Below, in pieces: positions 1 to 7,897 of a stretch of 64,000 bases of DNA. A model generated the notes under the pieces. The model saw nothing but the letters and a program-made list of their open reading frames with translations, searched no databases and was not told the origin of the DNA. The stretch covers positions 15,387-79,386 of the forward strand of contig DCWN01000003.1 of the NCBI GenBank assembly GCA_002328835.1, in the 5' to 3' direction. Position 1 is the stretch's first letter, and each line of letters opens with the position of its first letter. The position numbers were made by a program, and so were the translations under genes. This DNA is from Acidobacteria bacterium UBA2161. GTDB taxonomy: Bacteria > Acidobacteriota > Vicinamibacteria > Vicinamibacterales > UBA823.

Positions 1-1422
1 GAACGGCAGCTCGAACGCGGCGCACTTGATGTGGTCCAGCAAGATGTGCAGGTTGTCCGGGTTGATCAGCGCGTGCTCGGGCGACGCGTCGAAGAAGAAC
101 TCCGGGTGCTGGATCACGAACTGATCCACCGGCGCACTCGACGCGATTAGCACGGCAGCCGAGCGTGACGACCGACGGCCGGCGCGGCCGGCGCGCTGCC
201 ACGTCGCCGCGATCGTCCCCGGGTATCCGGCCAGGATGCAGGCATCCAGCGCACCGATGTCGACCCCCAGTTCCAGCGCGTTGGTCGAAACGACGCCGCG
301 CACCTCGCCCGCCCGCAGCCCGCGCTCGATCTCGCGACGCCTGAGCGGAAGATACCCGCCCCGATAGCCCCGGATCGGCTCCGTCGCACCCGGCTCGCTC
401 GGACAGGCGTCCTTCAGATACGTCGTCAGAATCTCGGTCGCCAGTCGGCTCTGCGCGAAGACGATCACTTGCAGTTTCCGGCGGAGAAACTCGAGCGCGA
501 CACGGCGGCTCTCGGCCAGGTAGGACCGTCGGATGCCCAGCGCCTGGTTCACGACCGGCGGGTTGGCGAACACGAAGACCTTCTCGCCGTTTGGCGCGCC
601 GTTGTCGTCGACCAACTCGAACGCACGCTCGGTCAGCCGTTCGGCCAGCTCGCGCGGGTTCGCGATGGTGGCCGATGAGCAGATGAACACCGGATCGGAC
701 CCGTAGTGGTGACAGACGCGGCGGAGCCGCCTGAGGATGTTCGCCAGGTGGCTGCCGAACACGCCGCGATAGGCATGCAGCTCGTCGATGACGACGTAGC
801 GCAGATTCTCGAACAGCTTCGCCCAGCGGGGATGATGCGGCAGGATGCCCGAATGCAGCATGTCGGGATTGCTGAGCACGACATGCGCCCGCCCGCGAAT
901 CGCCCGGCGCGCATCCTGCGGCGTGTCGCCGTCGTAGGTGAACACGGCGATCGACTCGTCCGACTGCTGCTCGATCGTCTGGCTCAAGCCGTGCAGCTCG
1001 GCCAGCTGATCCTGCGCGAGCGCTTTCGTCGGGAACAGATACAGGGCGCGCGAGGACGGGTCTTCGAGGATGCGGCTCAGGACCGGCGCGTTGTAGCAGA
1101 GCGTCTTGCCGGAGGCCGTCGGCGTCACCACGACGACGTGGCGATCGCTCCGCACGTGCGCGAACGCTGCCGCCTGATGCGTGTACAGTTCGCCGACGCC
1201 GCGCGCGACGAGCGCGCGCCGGAGCCGATCGTCCAGCTCGTCGGGAAACGGCACGGTCCGCGCCGCGCGCGCGGGCAGATGGTGTACCGCGGTCACGGTG
1301 GCGGCGCGGCGCGCGGGCTGCGCCTCGTGCTCGGGCTCCGCCGGGGAAGGCCCGACGCGCAGCAAGGCCTCCTGAATCGACCGGTCCTTGACCGTCGTGA
1401 CGGCTGCGTCGGTGGCTGGCAT
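1..1422 (-). CDS. DEAD/DEAH-box helicase of the MrfA (YprA) / DUF1998 type, 3' part missing
   Basis: The frame is open from an ATG at 1422 to the left edge, giving 474 residues with no stop, so the C-terminal part lies outside the window. Superfamily 2 motifs appear in order: Walker A TPTASGKT, motif II DELH (a DExH variant), motif III SSATIANP and motif VI QRAGRAGRR, the last followed by a segment rich in Phe and Ala. This order and wording fit the MrfA/YprA helicases, which work in DNA repair in Bacillus and usually carry a C-terminal zinc-binding DUF1998 domain; that domain cannot be checked here. A purine-rich GAGGG lies 5 bases before the ATG. The family call is firm; the cellular role is inferred from the family. 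Confidence 0.88.
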   Translation of the reverse strand, partial: MPATDAAVTTVKDRSIQEALLRVGPSPAEPEHEAQPARRAATVTAVHHLPARAARTVPFPDELDDRLRRALVARGVGELYTHQAAAFAHVRSDRHVVVVTPTASGKTLCYNAPVLSRILEDPSSRALYLFPTKALAQDQLAELHGLSQTIEQQSDESIAVFTYDGDTPQDARRAIRGRAHVVLSNPDMLHSGILPHHPRWAKLFENLRYVVIDELHAYRGVFGSHLANILRRLRRVCHHYGSDPVFICSSATIANPRELAERLTERAFELVDDNGAPNGEKVFVFANPPVVNQALGIRRSYLAESRRVALEFLRRKLQVIVFAQSRLATEILTTYLKDACPSEPGATEPIRGYRGGYLPLRRREIERGLRAGEVRGVVSTNALELGVDIGALDACILAGYPGTIAATWQRAGRAGRRSSRSAAVLIASSAPVDQFVIQHPEFFFDASPEHALINPDNLHILLDHIKCAAFELPF

Positions 1423-1819
1423 CGTGACCCTCGTTCGCTGTCCCTCCTGGCGCCAATCGCGCCATTGGCCGGAGGGAGAAGATTTAGTGAAAGATGCTAG
1501 CAGCCGCATCGCCTTCGATCAAGAGGCGAAAGTGCAGAAGCGTGCACTCCGAGCACGTGATGCTGTTGGGGGCGTCTAGCGGGCCACAATCTGTGGGGGT
1601 GCCCCCCGTTCCCAAGCCGCGAGACGAACGCGCCTGAGAACGGCCTCCAGATGGCTGGAGGGGCCTCTGAGGAAGGCCAGGCGCCTGCGGCGGCTACGGG
1701 CCTGGGACCTGACCCCATGAGGATCAGAGCGCGCACGGCGCGCCTCGCGGCGTTCGGAGTGGGGCCCTCGGAGTCCCCGCGCAGGACGCCGCGGGGGGTT
1801 CGGGGGCAACGCCCCCGTC
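1423..1819. other. intergenic region between SDR and helicase genes, with two hairpins
   Basis: No convincing gene was found. The region is the 5' leader of the helicase gene and the 3' flank of the SDR gene, both on the minus strand. A strong hairpin lies at 1441-1477: TCCCTCC pairs with GGAGGGA, with an inner stem GCCAAT/ATTGGC around a 6-base loop. On the minus strand its distal arm is a GGAGGGA that could act as, or hide, a ribosome-binding site upstream of the helicase ATG. A second, G/C-only hairpin sits next to the SDR stop codon and is listed separately. The middle part is GC-rich with no clear promoter. Confidence 0.6.
1793..1816. repeat. GGGGTTCGGGGGC...GCCCC palindrome at the 3' end of the SDR gene
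   Basis: The core is GGGGGC-AAC-GCCCCC, a 6-bp stem with a 3-base loop, preceded by GGGGTT. It lies immediately outside the SDR stop codon. Closely similar palindromes occur at 19541-19561 and 19701-19716, the latter also directly beside a stop codon (acyl-CoA carboxylase beta). No T-run follows, so it is not a textbook intrinsic terminator. It may be a dispersed 3'-end repeat that stabilises mRNA or aids termination. Confidence 0.5.
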
Positions 1820-2593
1820 CTAGAATGCCCTGGACTGGCAGCCGTCGACCGTCACGCAGGCCCCGCTGACCCAGCTCGCGCGAGGCGACGCCAGGAAGGC
1901 GACGACCGAGCCGACTTCCTGGGCTCGACCGAACCGGCCGAACGGTAACTCGCGCTCGATGAACGTTGCCATGCCCTCGGGATCTTCGAGCTGCCGCTTG
2001 TGCCAGGAACCGCCGGGAAACGAGATCGAACCCGGCGCCACGCTGACGACGCGAATGCCGTCCGGCGCGAGCTGCTGCGCCATCGACTTGCCCAGGCTGA
2101 TCTCGGCGGCTTTGACGGCATTGTAGGTCATCCGGCCGCCCGACTCGCGGCCCCAGATCGACGCGATCATGATGACGACGCCGCCGGCACGACGCAGGTG
2201 CGGCACGGCGGCCCGAGAGGCCCGAATCGCCGGATAGAGCGTGAGGTCGAAGGCGGTGCGCCAGTCTTCGTCGGTCGCGGCGACGATGTCGCCGCCGCCG
2301 GCCTTGCCGACGTTGTTGACGAGGATGTCCAGCCCGCCGAACGACGCGACGGTGCCGCCGATCACCGCGTCGACGCCCTCCGGGGTCGCAACGTCGGCCT
2401 GCACGGCGAGCACGGCCCCGGCCCGACCGGCGTCGGCCCGCAGCTCGGCCTCGGCCTCGGCCAGGCGGGCCGCGTTGCGGGCGCAGATCGTCACCCGGCA
2501 CCCCTCCGCCACGAGCGCCTTCGCGCTCGCGAAACCAAGACCCTTGCTCGAGCCGGTAACGACGGCGACTTTGTCGGTCAGTTGGAGATCCAT
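1820..2593 (-). CDS. SDR family NAD(P)-dependent oxidoreductase
   Basis: The 257-residue product has the usual length of a classical short-chain dehydrogenase/reductase. It shows the nucleotide-binding TGSSKGLG near residue 14, the NNVG element near residue 90, a catalytic Ser in MIASIWG, the Tyr-Lys pair in YNAVK near residue 160, and a C-terminal VTVDG end typical of FabG-like members. It therefore reduces or oxidises a carbonyl/alcohol with NAD(P); the substrate cannot be told from sequence. It ends in TAG at the edge of a GC-rich palindrome. The start at 2593 puts the glycine motif at the normal distance from the N-terminus. Confidence 0.9.
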   Translation of the reverse strand: MDLQLTDKVAVVTGSSKGLGFASAKALVAEGCRVTICARNAARLAEAEAELRADAGRAGAVLAVQADVATPEGVDAVIGGTVASFGGLDILVNNVGKAGGGDIVAATDEDWRTAFDLTLYPAIRASRAAVPHLRRAGGVVIMIASIWGRESGGRMTYNAVKAAEISLGKSMAQQLAPDGIRVVSVAPGSISFPGGSWHKRQLEDPEGMATFIERELPFGRFGRAQEVGSVVAFLASPRASWVSGACVTVDGCQSRAF

Positions 2594-2640
2594 CTGTCTC
2601 GCCGCGAATGCGGTCTCTCGCCTCCTGACTCGCTGTCTCC

Positions 2641-3444
2641 TCAGAATCCCGTGAGGTCGTTCAGCCGCCAGTCGAAGTCCAGGTACTCCATGACGAATTC
2701 ATCGGCCGCAATGAACTCACGCTCCCGCGGCAGCAGGTGCGGGCCGATGAGCACGAGGGTCGCCCGCTCGACCGGACTACGCGCACCGGGCGCCGCACTC
2801 TCGTCCGCGTAGGCCGCGATGAAGCTCGGCGCCCGCCATCCCAGAATCGGACTGACCCGCAGCCGGCCGTCAGAGCCGTCGACATTGACCTGCTGTTCGG
2901 TCGCCACGAAGTCGGTCACGACCGCCTGGAGCTGCTGCTCCAGCCGATCCGGTCGGAACGCCTCGCTCCTCAGGCGCGGGCTGCCGAGCGCTCCGCGGCC
3001 GAGCGCGAGCAGCAGCCGCGGATCGCCGAACTCGGTAAGCTGCGCCTCGATCTCGTCGAGCGTCACGTTCCGCCCGCCCACGCTGAACCGCCGACCGTCG
3101 AACGCCCCCGGGATCTGCCGGATGCTCCCCGGAGGATATTGCGGCGCCGCGCCCCGAATCGGATAGCGGTCGACGACCGTTCGCAGCACCAGCGCGTTGT
3201 AGGCGTTCAGCCAGAACGCCGCCTGCTCCTCGCGTGGCAACGCGTCGACCGCGACATCCAGCGACGCCACGTAGCGGTCGAGCGAACTACGTTCGAGTCG
3301 AAGGGCTCGATAGTAGACCCGCCCATCGCGGACGTAGATGTCGAGAATCGCGTCGAGCCGGCTATGGCCGACGGCCGTCTGGCCCGCCAACGCAGCGCCG
3401 AGACTCACGGCGATCAGGCTGACCAGCATCCATCGGCGGCGCAT
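2641..3444 (-). CDS. DUF547 domain-containing secreted protein
   Basis: Starting from the ATG at 3444 the product is about 267 residues and opens with a signal peptide (MRRRWMLVSL, then an Ala/Val-rich core ending near AGQTAVG). The remainder matches the DUF547 pattern: an early DGRVYYRAL segment, then QAAFWLNAYNALV, and a later DPRLLLALGRGALG. DUF547 proteins resemble thiol-protease/transglutaminase folds, but their function is not established. The frame could also start at a GTG at 3465, which would put seven residues before the signal peptide; the ATG is preferred. It is divergent from the small membrane-protein gene, with only nine bases between the two starts. Confidence 0.8.
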   Translation of the reverse strand: MRRRWMLVSLIAVSLGAALAGQTAVGHSRLDAILDIYVRDGRVYYRALRLERSSLDRYVASLDVAVDALPREEQAAFWLNAYNALVLRTVVDRYPIRGAAPQYPPGSIRQIPGAFDGRRFSVGGRNVTLDEIEAQLTEFGDPRLLLALGRGALGSPRLRSEAFRPDRLEQQLQAVVTDFVATEQQVNVDGSDGRLRVSPILGWRAPSFIAAYADESAAPGARSPVERATLVLIGPHLLPREREFIAADEFVMEYLDFDWRLNDLTGF

Positions 3445-3453
3445 GCGGAGCGC

Positions 3454-3822
3454 ATGATACAACACGTCGAGGTGCTAACGGCGGCGACTCTGGGTCTCGC
3501 GGGCTACGGACTGTACTCGACGGTCTATGGGCTGGTCGATCTGTTTCGACCGGAATCGCTGGAGGTCTGGGCCGACCTGACCCTCGTCGTCTTCGGCCTG
3601 GTGCTGGCCATCTCGGCGCCGCTGGTCCGGGTCGCCATCCCCGGTGGACTGGCCCTGGCCATCGGCGCGCTGCTCGGCCTCGAAGCCATCGCCATTCACA
3701 ACGTCACCCACGACTACGGGCGGGTCGTCGCGGCGCCGCTCGTGATCCGTGGCGTCTTCTCGGCCGTGCTAGTGGGGCTGGCGTGGATGGGCGCACGGAA
3801 GGAGGCGGGAGATAGTAGGTAG
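3454..3822 (+). CDS. small integral membrane protein, unknown function
   Basis: The product has 122 residues starting at ATG 3454, with GGAG just upstream. It has about four hydrophobic stretches (residues 7-25, 38-58, 60-80 and 98-115) separated by short charged loops, and a charged C-terminus (ARKEAGDSR). No known domain is recognised. It is divergent from the DUF547 gene and convergent with nrdJ. The same frame stays open for 239 codons upstream, but that part is the antisense shadow of the DUF547 gene. The periodic hydrophobicity supports a real gene, though there is no family match to confirm it. Confidence 0.55.
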   Translation: MIQHVEVLTAATLGLAGYGLYSTVYGLVDLFRPESLEVWADLTLVVFGLVLAISAPLVRVAIPGGLALAIGALLGLEAIAIHNVTHDYGRVVAAPLVIRGVFSAVLVGLAWMGARKEAGDSR

Positions 3823-3849
3823 GAGAAACGCGATCGGAGAAGCGTTAGA

Positions 3850-3864
3850 GGGCGCACGGCGCCC
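3850..3864. terminator. GC hairpin between convergent small membrane gene and nrdJ
   Basis: GGGCGC-ACG-GCGCCC forms a perfect 6-bp stem in the 56-base gap between the two convergent stop codons. It lacks a T-run on either strand, so it is a possible termination or 3'-end-protecting structure rather than a canonical intrinsic terminator. Confidence 0.4.
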
Positions 3865-3878
3865 CATGTCGATCAAGG

Positions 3879-6677
3879 TCAGGCACATCCACTCGTCGTA
3901 CCGCAGTTATTGCACTTGTAGCAGCTGCCACTGCGCACCATGATCTCCCCGCAGGTCGAGCAGGGCGGCGCATCTTCCTGGTGCTGGATGGCCGCAAACG
4001 ACCCGGCGGCCGGCTCGCCCGAGCCATTCCCCGCAGTGGTGTCGAGCGGGAGCTTGGGTGCCTCCTCGGCCTCGGACGGTACCTCGGCCGCGGCAACTGG
4101 CTGATTGACGCCGGCGTCGAACTGCGCTTCGATCGACAGGAATTTCGTCGCCATCCAGCGGAAGATGTAATCGACGATCGATTTCGCCATTCGCACTTCG
4201 GGATTCTTGGTCAATCCCGAGGGCTCGAAGCGCACGTGGCTGAACTTGTCGACCAGCACCTGGAGCGGCACGCCGTACTGGAGCGCGTAGGACACGGCTT
4301 GCGCGAACGCGTCGGCGAATCCAGAAATCGTCGAGCCTTCCTTCGCCATGACGAGGAAGATCTCACCCGGCGAGCCGTCCTCGAACAGCCCGATCGTGAT
4401 GTAGCCCTCGTGTCCGCCGATGTCGAACTTGTGGGTGATCGCCCGGCGCTCGTCAGGCAACCGGCGTCGCACCGGCTGTGCCACGAGTCCCTCGACCGCG
4501 CCCATCATGCCGGCCTGCAGGTCGCCGCGTGACGTGTTGAGGGGCTGCGTCCGCTTGCTGCCATCGCGGTAGATCGACACGGCCTTGGTCCCGAGCCGCC
4601 ACGCGTCGATGTAGGCCTGCTGGATCTCGTCGACCGTCGCCTCCTTCGGCACGTTGACCGTCTTCGAGATCGCCCCAGAAATGAACGGCTGGGTGGCGCC
4701 GATCATCCGGACGTGGCCCATGTAGTCAATCGACCGCTCGCCCTGCGCCGGCTTGAAGGCGCAGTCGAACACCGCCAGGTCCTTCTCCTTCAGGTGCGGC
4801 GCGCCCTCGATCGTCTCGTGCTCGTCGATGTGGGCGACGATCTCGTCCGCCTGCGTCTGTTCGTAGCCCAGATGCTTCAGCGCCATCGGCACTGTCTGGT
4901 TCACGATCTTGATCATGCCACCGCCGACCAGTTTCTTGTACTTGACCAGCGCGATATCGGGCTCCACGCCGGTCGTGTCGCAGTCCATCATGAAACCGAT
5001 GGTGCCCGTCGGGGCGAGCACCGTCGCTTGCGCGTTTCGGTAGCCGTGCTCCTCGCCCAAATCGACCGCGTCGTTCCAGGCCTGCTTGGCGGCAGCGTAG
5101 AGATCGCTCGGCACATTCGTCCGGTCGACATCCTTGAGCGCCGTGCGATGCTTGCGTATCACGCGCAGAAACGGCTCCGCGTTCTGCTCGTAGCCGACAA
5201 AGGGCCCGCCGTGATCGCGCGCGACCCGCGCCGATTGAGCGTAGGCTTCGCCGGTCATCAACGCCGTGATCGCCGCCGAGTAGTCCCGACCAGCCTCACT
5301 GTCGTAGGGCAGACCGCGCGACATCAGCAGGGCGCCCAGATTCGCGTAGCCCAACCCGAGCGGGCGGTAGTCGCGGCTGTTTCGCTCGATCGGCTTCGTC
5401 GGATAGCTCGCGCTGTCGACGATGATCTCCTGCGCCGTGATCAGGGTCCGCACCGCGGCCGTGAACGTCGAGGCGTCGAACTCGCCCGTATCGTCCACGA
5501 AGGTCATCAGGTTGAGCGACGCGAGATTGCACGCTGAGTCGTCGAGGAACATGTACTCCGAACACGGATTCGACGCATTGATCGGCGCGGTGTTCGGGCA
5601 GGTGTGCCAGTCGTTGATCGTCGTGTCGAACTGCATGCCCGGGTCGCCGCACACATGCGTCGCGTCGGCGATCTGGCGCATGAGGTCGCGTGCCTGATAG
5701 GTGTCCATCACCTCGCCGTCACGCACCGCGTGGGTCTTCCACTCATCATCATCGAGCACGGCGCGTATGAACTCGTCGGTCACGCGAACGCTGTTGTTCG
5801 AATTCTGGAAGAACACCGACGCGTAGGCCGGTCCGGTGAACGAGCCGTCATAGCCGGCGTCAATGAGCGCCCAGGCTTTGCGTTCCTCATCGACCTTGCA
5901 GTTGATGAACGCCTCGATGTCGGGGTGATCGGCGTTCAGGATCACCATCTTGGCCGCGCGACGCGTCTTGCCACCCGACTTGATGACTCCAGCGAAGGCG
6001 TCGTACCCCTTCATGAACGAGACCGGTCCCGACGCCGTGCCGCCGCCCGCCAGAGCTTCCCGCGAAGATCGGATGGCCGACAGGTTCGACCCGGTGCCCG
6101 ACCCAAACTTGAACAGCATCCCCTCGGTCTTGGCCAAGGTCAGGATGGAGTCCATCGTGTCCTGCACAGAGTTGATGAAGCAGGCCGAACACTGCGGCAC
6201 CTTCTCGAAGCCGCAATTGAACCAGACCGGGCTGTTGAATGCCGCGCGCTGGTGCACCAGCAGATACTTGAGGTCGTCGCTGAACGACTGGAGATCGTCG
6301 TCAGTCGCGAAGTACTTCTTGTCGCGCCCCCACTGCGTGATCGTGTCGACGACGCGGCCGATCAACTGCTTGACGCTGTGCTCACGCTCGGGCGTGCCGA
6401 GAGGGCCGCGGAAGTACTTGGAGACGACGATGTTGGTCGCCTGCTGCGACCAAGCCTTCGGGATTTCGACATCGCGTTGCTCGAACACGATCTCGCCGCG
6501 CTCGCTGCCGATGACGGCCGAACGCAACTCCCACTCAATTTCGTCGAACGGATCGATTCCTGCCCGAGTGAACACGCGCGGGAATCGCAGACCGGACGCC
6601 GCCGATTCGGAGCGTCGCGCCGACTCCTGCGCACCAACAGCTGTCGCCTCTGGATGCTGGGCTGCGCTTCTTTCCAT
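3879..6677 (-). CDS. nrdJ: vitamin B12-dependent (class II) ribonucleoside-diphosphate reductase
   Basis: The 932-residue enzyme reduces ribonucleotides to deoxyribonucleotides using adenosylcobalamin. The ATG at 6677 (MERSAAQ) is chosen because GGAGGG lies 6-11 bases upstream; the frame extends further but only through leader sequence. Visible elements are the VWFNCG segment with a substrate-site Cys, the specificity region FKFGSGTGSNLS, NPCSEY with the glycyl/cysteinyl-radical-site residues, and APTGTIGFMMDCDTTGVEPD. The C-terminus ends in a Cys-rich tail (CSTCGEIM... CYKCNNCG) typical of long NrdJ proteins and used for re-reduction. No ATP-cone is seen at the N-terminus. The gene stands alone behind a roughly 250-base leader with two TTGACA promoters. 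Oxygen-independent dNTP supply depends on B12 availability. Confidence 0.96.
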   Translation of the reverse strand: MERSAAQHPEATAVGAQESARRSESAASGLRFPRVFTRAGIDPFDEIEWELRSAVIGSERGEIVFEQRDVEIPKAWSQQATNIVVSKYFRGPLGTPEREHSVKQLIGRVVDTITQWGRDKKYFATDDDLQSFSDDLKYLLVHQRAAFNSPVWFNCGFEKVPQCSACFINSVQDTMDSILTLAKTEGMLFKFGSGTGSNLSAIRSSREALAGGGTASGPVSFMKGYDAFAGVIKSGGKTRRAAKMVILNADHPDIEAFINCKVDEERKAWALIDAGYDGSFTGPAYASVFFQNSNNSVRVTDEFIRAVLDDDEWKTHAVRDGEVMDTYQARDLMRQIADATHVCGDPGMQFDTTINDWHTCPNTAPINASNPCSEYMFLDDSACNLASLNLMTFVDDTGEFDASTFTAAVRTLITAQEIIVDSASYPTKPIERNSRDYRPLGLGYANLGALLMSRGLPYDSEAGRDYSAAITALMTGEAYAQSARVARDHGGPFVGYEQNAEPFLRVIRKHRTALKDVDRTNVPSDLYAAAKQAWNDAVDLGEEHGYRNAQATVLAPTGTIGFMMDCDTTGVEPDIALVKYKKLVGGGMIKIVNQTVPMALKHLGYEQTQADEIVAHIDEHETIEGAPHLKEKDLAVFDCAFKPAQGERSIDYMGHVRMIGATQPFISGAISKTVNVPKEATVDEIQQAYIDAWRLGTKAVSIYRDGSKRTQPLNTSRGDLQAGMMGAVEGLVAQPVRRRLPDERRAITHKFDIGGHEGYITIGLFEDGSPGEIFLVMAKEGSTISGFADAFAQAVSYALQYGVPLQVLVDKFSHVRFEPSGLTKNPEVRMAKSIVDYIFRWMATKFLSIEAQFDAGVNQPVAAAEVPSEAEEAPKLPLDTTAGNGSGEPAAGSFAAIQHQEDAPPCSTCGEIMVRSGSCYKCNNCGTTSGCA

Positions 6678-6701
6678 GCTCCACCCTCCGAAAACAATCG
6701 A

Positions 6702-6730
6702 GCCCGAGACCCCGCCCCAAGGTCCCGGGC
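6702..6730 (-). promoter_or_regulatory. hairpin in the nrdJ 5' leader, just upstream of the Shine-Dalgarno
   Basis: On the transcribed (minus) strand GCCCGGGACC and GGTCTCGGGC pair over 10 positions with one mismatch around a 9-base loop. The stem is followed by TCGATTGTTTTC and then the GGAGGG ribosome-binding site at 6684-6689. The order hairpin, T-rich stretch, SD would suit an attenuator or a riboregulated expression platform. I could not match the upstream leader to the cobalamin riboswitch consensus. Confidence 0.45.
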
Positions 6731-6847
6731 CTGCGTAGCTTGCTGAAAACCTTCGCCGTAGGCCTCTGTGAGGTGCGTGGTTGCCAGAGCCGGGTCGAGA
6801 ATCTGGGAACGTTCTCGGCGGGGATCTGTTCGCTCCTACGGCGGACA

Positions 6848-6933
6848 ACTATGCGACCGTTGTATCGGTTTGTCAAGCGGCAACCTACAACATATGGGGT
6901 CCTCCTTTTAGGGCAAACGCAAGATGTTGTCAA
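6848..6933 (-). promoter_or_regulatory. tandem promoter region of nrdJ
   Basis: Two perfect -35 hexamers TTGACA lie on the minus strand. P1 has its -35 at 6928-6933 and TAAAAG at 6905-6910 (17-base spacer); P2 has its -35 at 6871-6876 and CATAGT at 6848-6853 (17-base spacer). Between and within them are two AT-centred imperfect palindromes about 30 bp apart, ACAACATATGGGGT (6888-6901) and ACCGTTGTATCGGT (6856-6869). Tandem sites at this spacing recall NrdR boxes, but the match to the consensus is only partial. Confidence 0.5.
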
Positions 6934-6966
6934 AACGGCCGTCATCGAAAACCTTGCCATTCAGCG

Positions 6967-7016
6967 GTACAAGCCCGTCGGTCGAGCGCTTCCCCGCTCG
7001 ACCGACGGGCTGGTAC
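6967..7016. repeat. long inverted repeat (about 22-bp arms) upstream of the CPBP gene
   Basis: The right arm is the reverse complement of the left over 17 consecutive positions (6972-6988 with 6995-7011), with a 6-base loop CTTCCC. After one mismatch, GTAC/GTAC extends the stem by four more pairs. It ends 10 bases before the CPBP start codon and lies in the divergent gap with nrdJ. No T-run follows on either strand. No Shine-Dalgarno is visible between it and the ATG at 7027. It could be a transcription roadblock, a translational control hairpin or a dimeric operator. Confidence 0.75.
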
Positions 7017-7026
7017 AGTCCGCGTG

Positions 7027-7800
7027 ATGGACGACACGATCGACCCGCCGACGCCCCCGCTGCCCAGCACTCCTCCGTCTTCTTCTACAGCCGTCGCCGT
7101 CCGTATCCGCGCGTTCGTCGAGGTCGTGCTCTGCTCGGACTTCCCGACGCAGCTGATCGTGATTCAAGTGCTCGCGTGGATCGGCCTCCACCCGTTACTC
7201 GACAACGGCGGCTTATCGTTGACCTACGTCGCGACCCTCTCGCTGGTCGACGCTGCCGCACTCATCGCGCTCATGTTCTGGCTGATGCGCCGGCGAGGCG
7301 AATCGGCGCGCGAAGCCTTTCTCGGCGCGCGTCCGATCGGGCGCGAGGCGCGGCTCGGCATCCTGTTGGTGCCAGGCATCGTGCTCTTCGTCCCCGTCTC
7401 GTTGCTCCTGATCCAACGATTCGCCCCGGCGCTGCACAACGTCGCCGTGAATCCGCTCGAGTCCCTGTTGGAGACACCGCGCGACATCTGGATCTTCGCG
7501 GTCGTCGCGATCGTCGCCGGCGGACTCCGCGAAGAACTGCAGCGTGCCTTCATTCTTCGCCGGTTCGAACAGCATCTGGGCGGAGCCCGAGTCGGCCTGG
7601 TGGTGTTCAGTATCGCGTTCGGGGCCGGTCACCTCCTGCAGGGCTGGGACGCGGCCATCGTGACGGCGATGCTCGGGCTCGTCTGGGGCATCGTCTTCCT
7701 GGCCCGGCGCAGTGTCGTCGCGCCGCTGGTGAGCCACGCGTGCTTCAATCTGTCGGAAATCGTCCGCCACGTGGCCGTCACCGAGTGGGTGGCGGGCTGA
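7027..7800 (+). CDS. CPBP family intramembrane metalloprotease
   Basis: The product has 257 residues with about seven hydrophobic segments. It carries the family signature: a Glu-Glu-x-x-Arg motif in REELQRAF after the central membrane segments, a conserved His in FGAGHLL, and the last His-Asn in SHACFNLSE. These residues form the active site of type II CAAX-prenyl endopeptidase-like (Abi/Rce1) proteases. Bacterial members take part in peptide processing, self-immunity or membrane-protein turnover; the substrate here is unknown. The start at 7027 places a Pro/Ser-rich cytoplasmic leader before the first membrane segment. The gene is preceded by a long inverted repeat and divergent from nrdJ. 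Confidence 0.88.
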   Translation: MDDTIDPPTPPLPSTPPSSSTAVAVRIRAFVEVVLCSDFPTQLIVIQVLAWIGLHPLLDNGGLSLTYVATLSLVDAAALIALMFWLMRRRGESAREAFLGARPIGREARLGILLVPGIVLFVPVSLLLIQRFAPALHNVAVNPLESLLETPRDIWIFAVVAIVAGGLREELQRAFILRRFEQHLGGARVGLVVFSIAFGAGHLLQGWDAAIVTAMLGLVWGIVFLARRSVVAPLVSHACFNLSEIVRHVAVTEWVAG

Positions 7801-7897
7801 CCGCCAGCGGCTTGTGTCAGCGTAGCCGGGCGGATAGGGTGAAGAGGGTCCGGCGAGTGCCCGGAACCGGGCAACGCCTCGGAGGAGAGCGCTAGCG

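Noticed and set aside
1497..2501. Long minus-strand frame (334 residues) over the SDR gene
   Set aside because: Arg/Gly-rich, low-complexity product with no motifs; it is the frame-shifted shadow of the SDR gene, which shows all family motifs.
6678..6960. Cobalamin riboswitch in the nrdJ leader
   Set aside because: I looked for the B12-box (GCCACTG-type) and the conserved core on the minus strand and did not find them.
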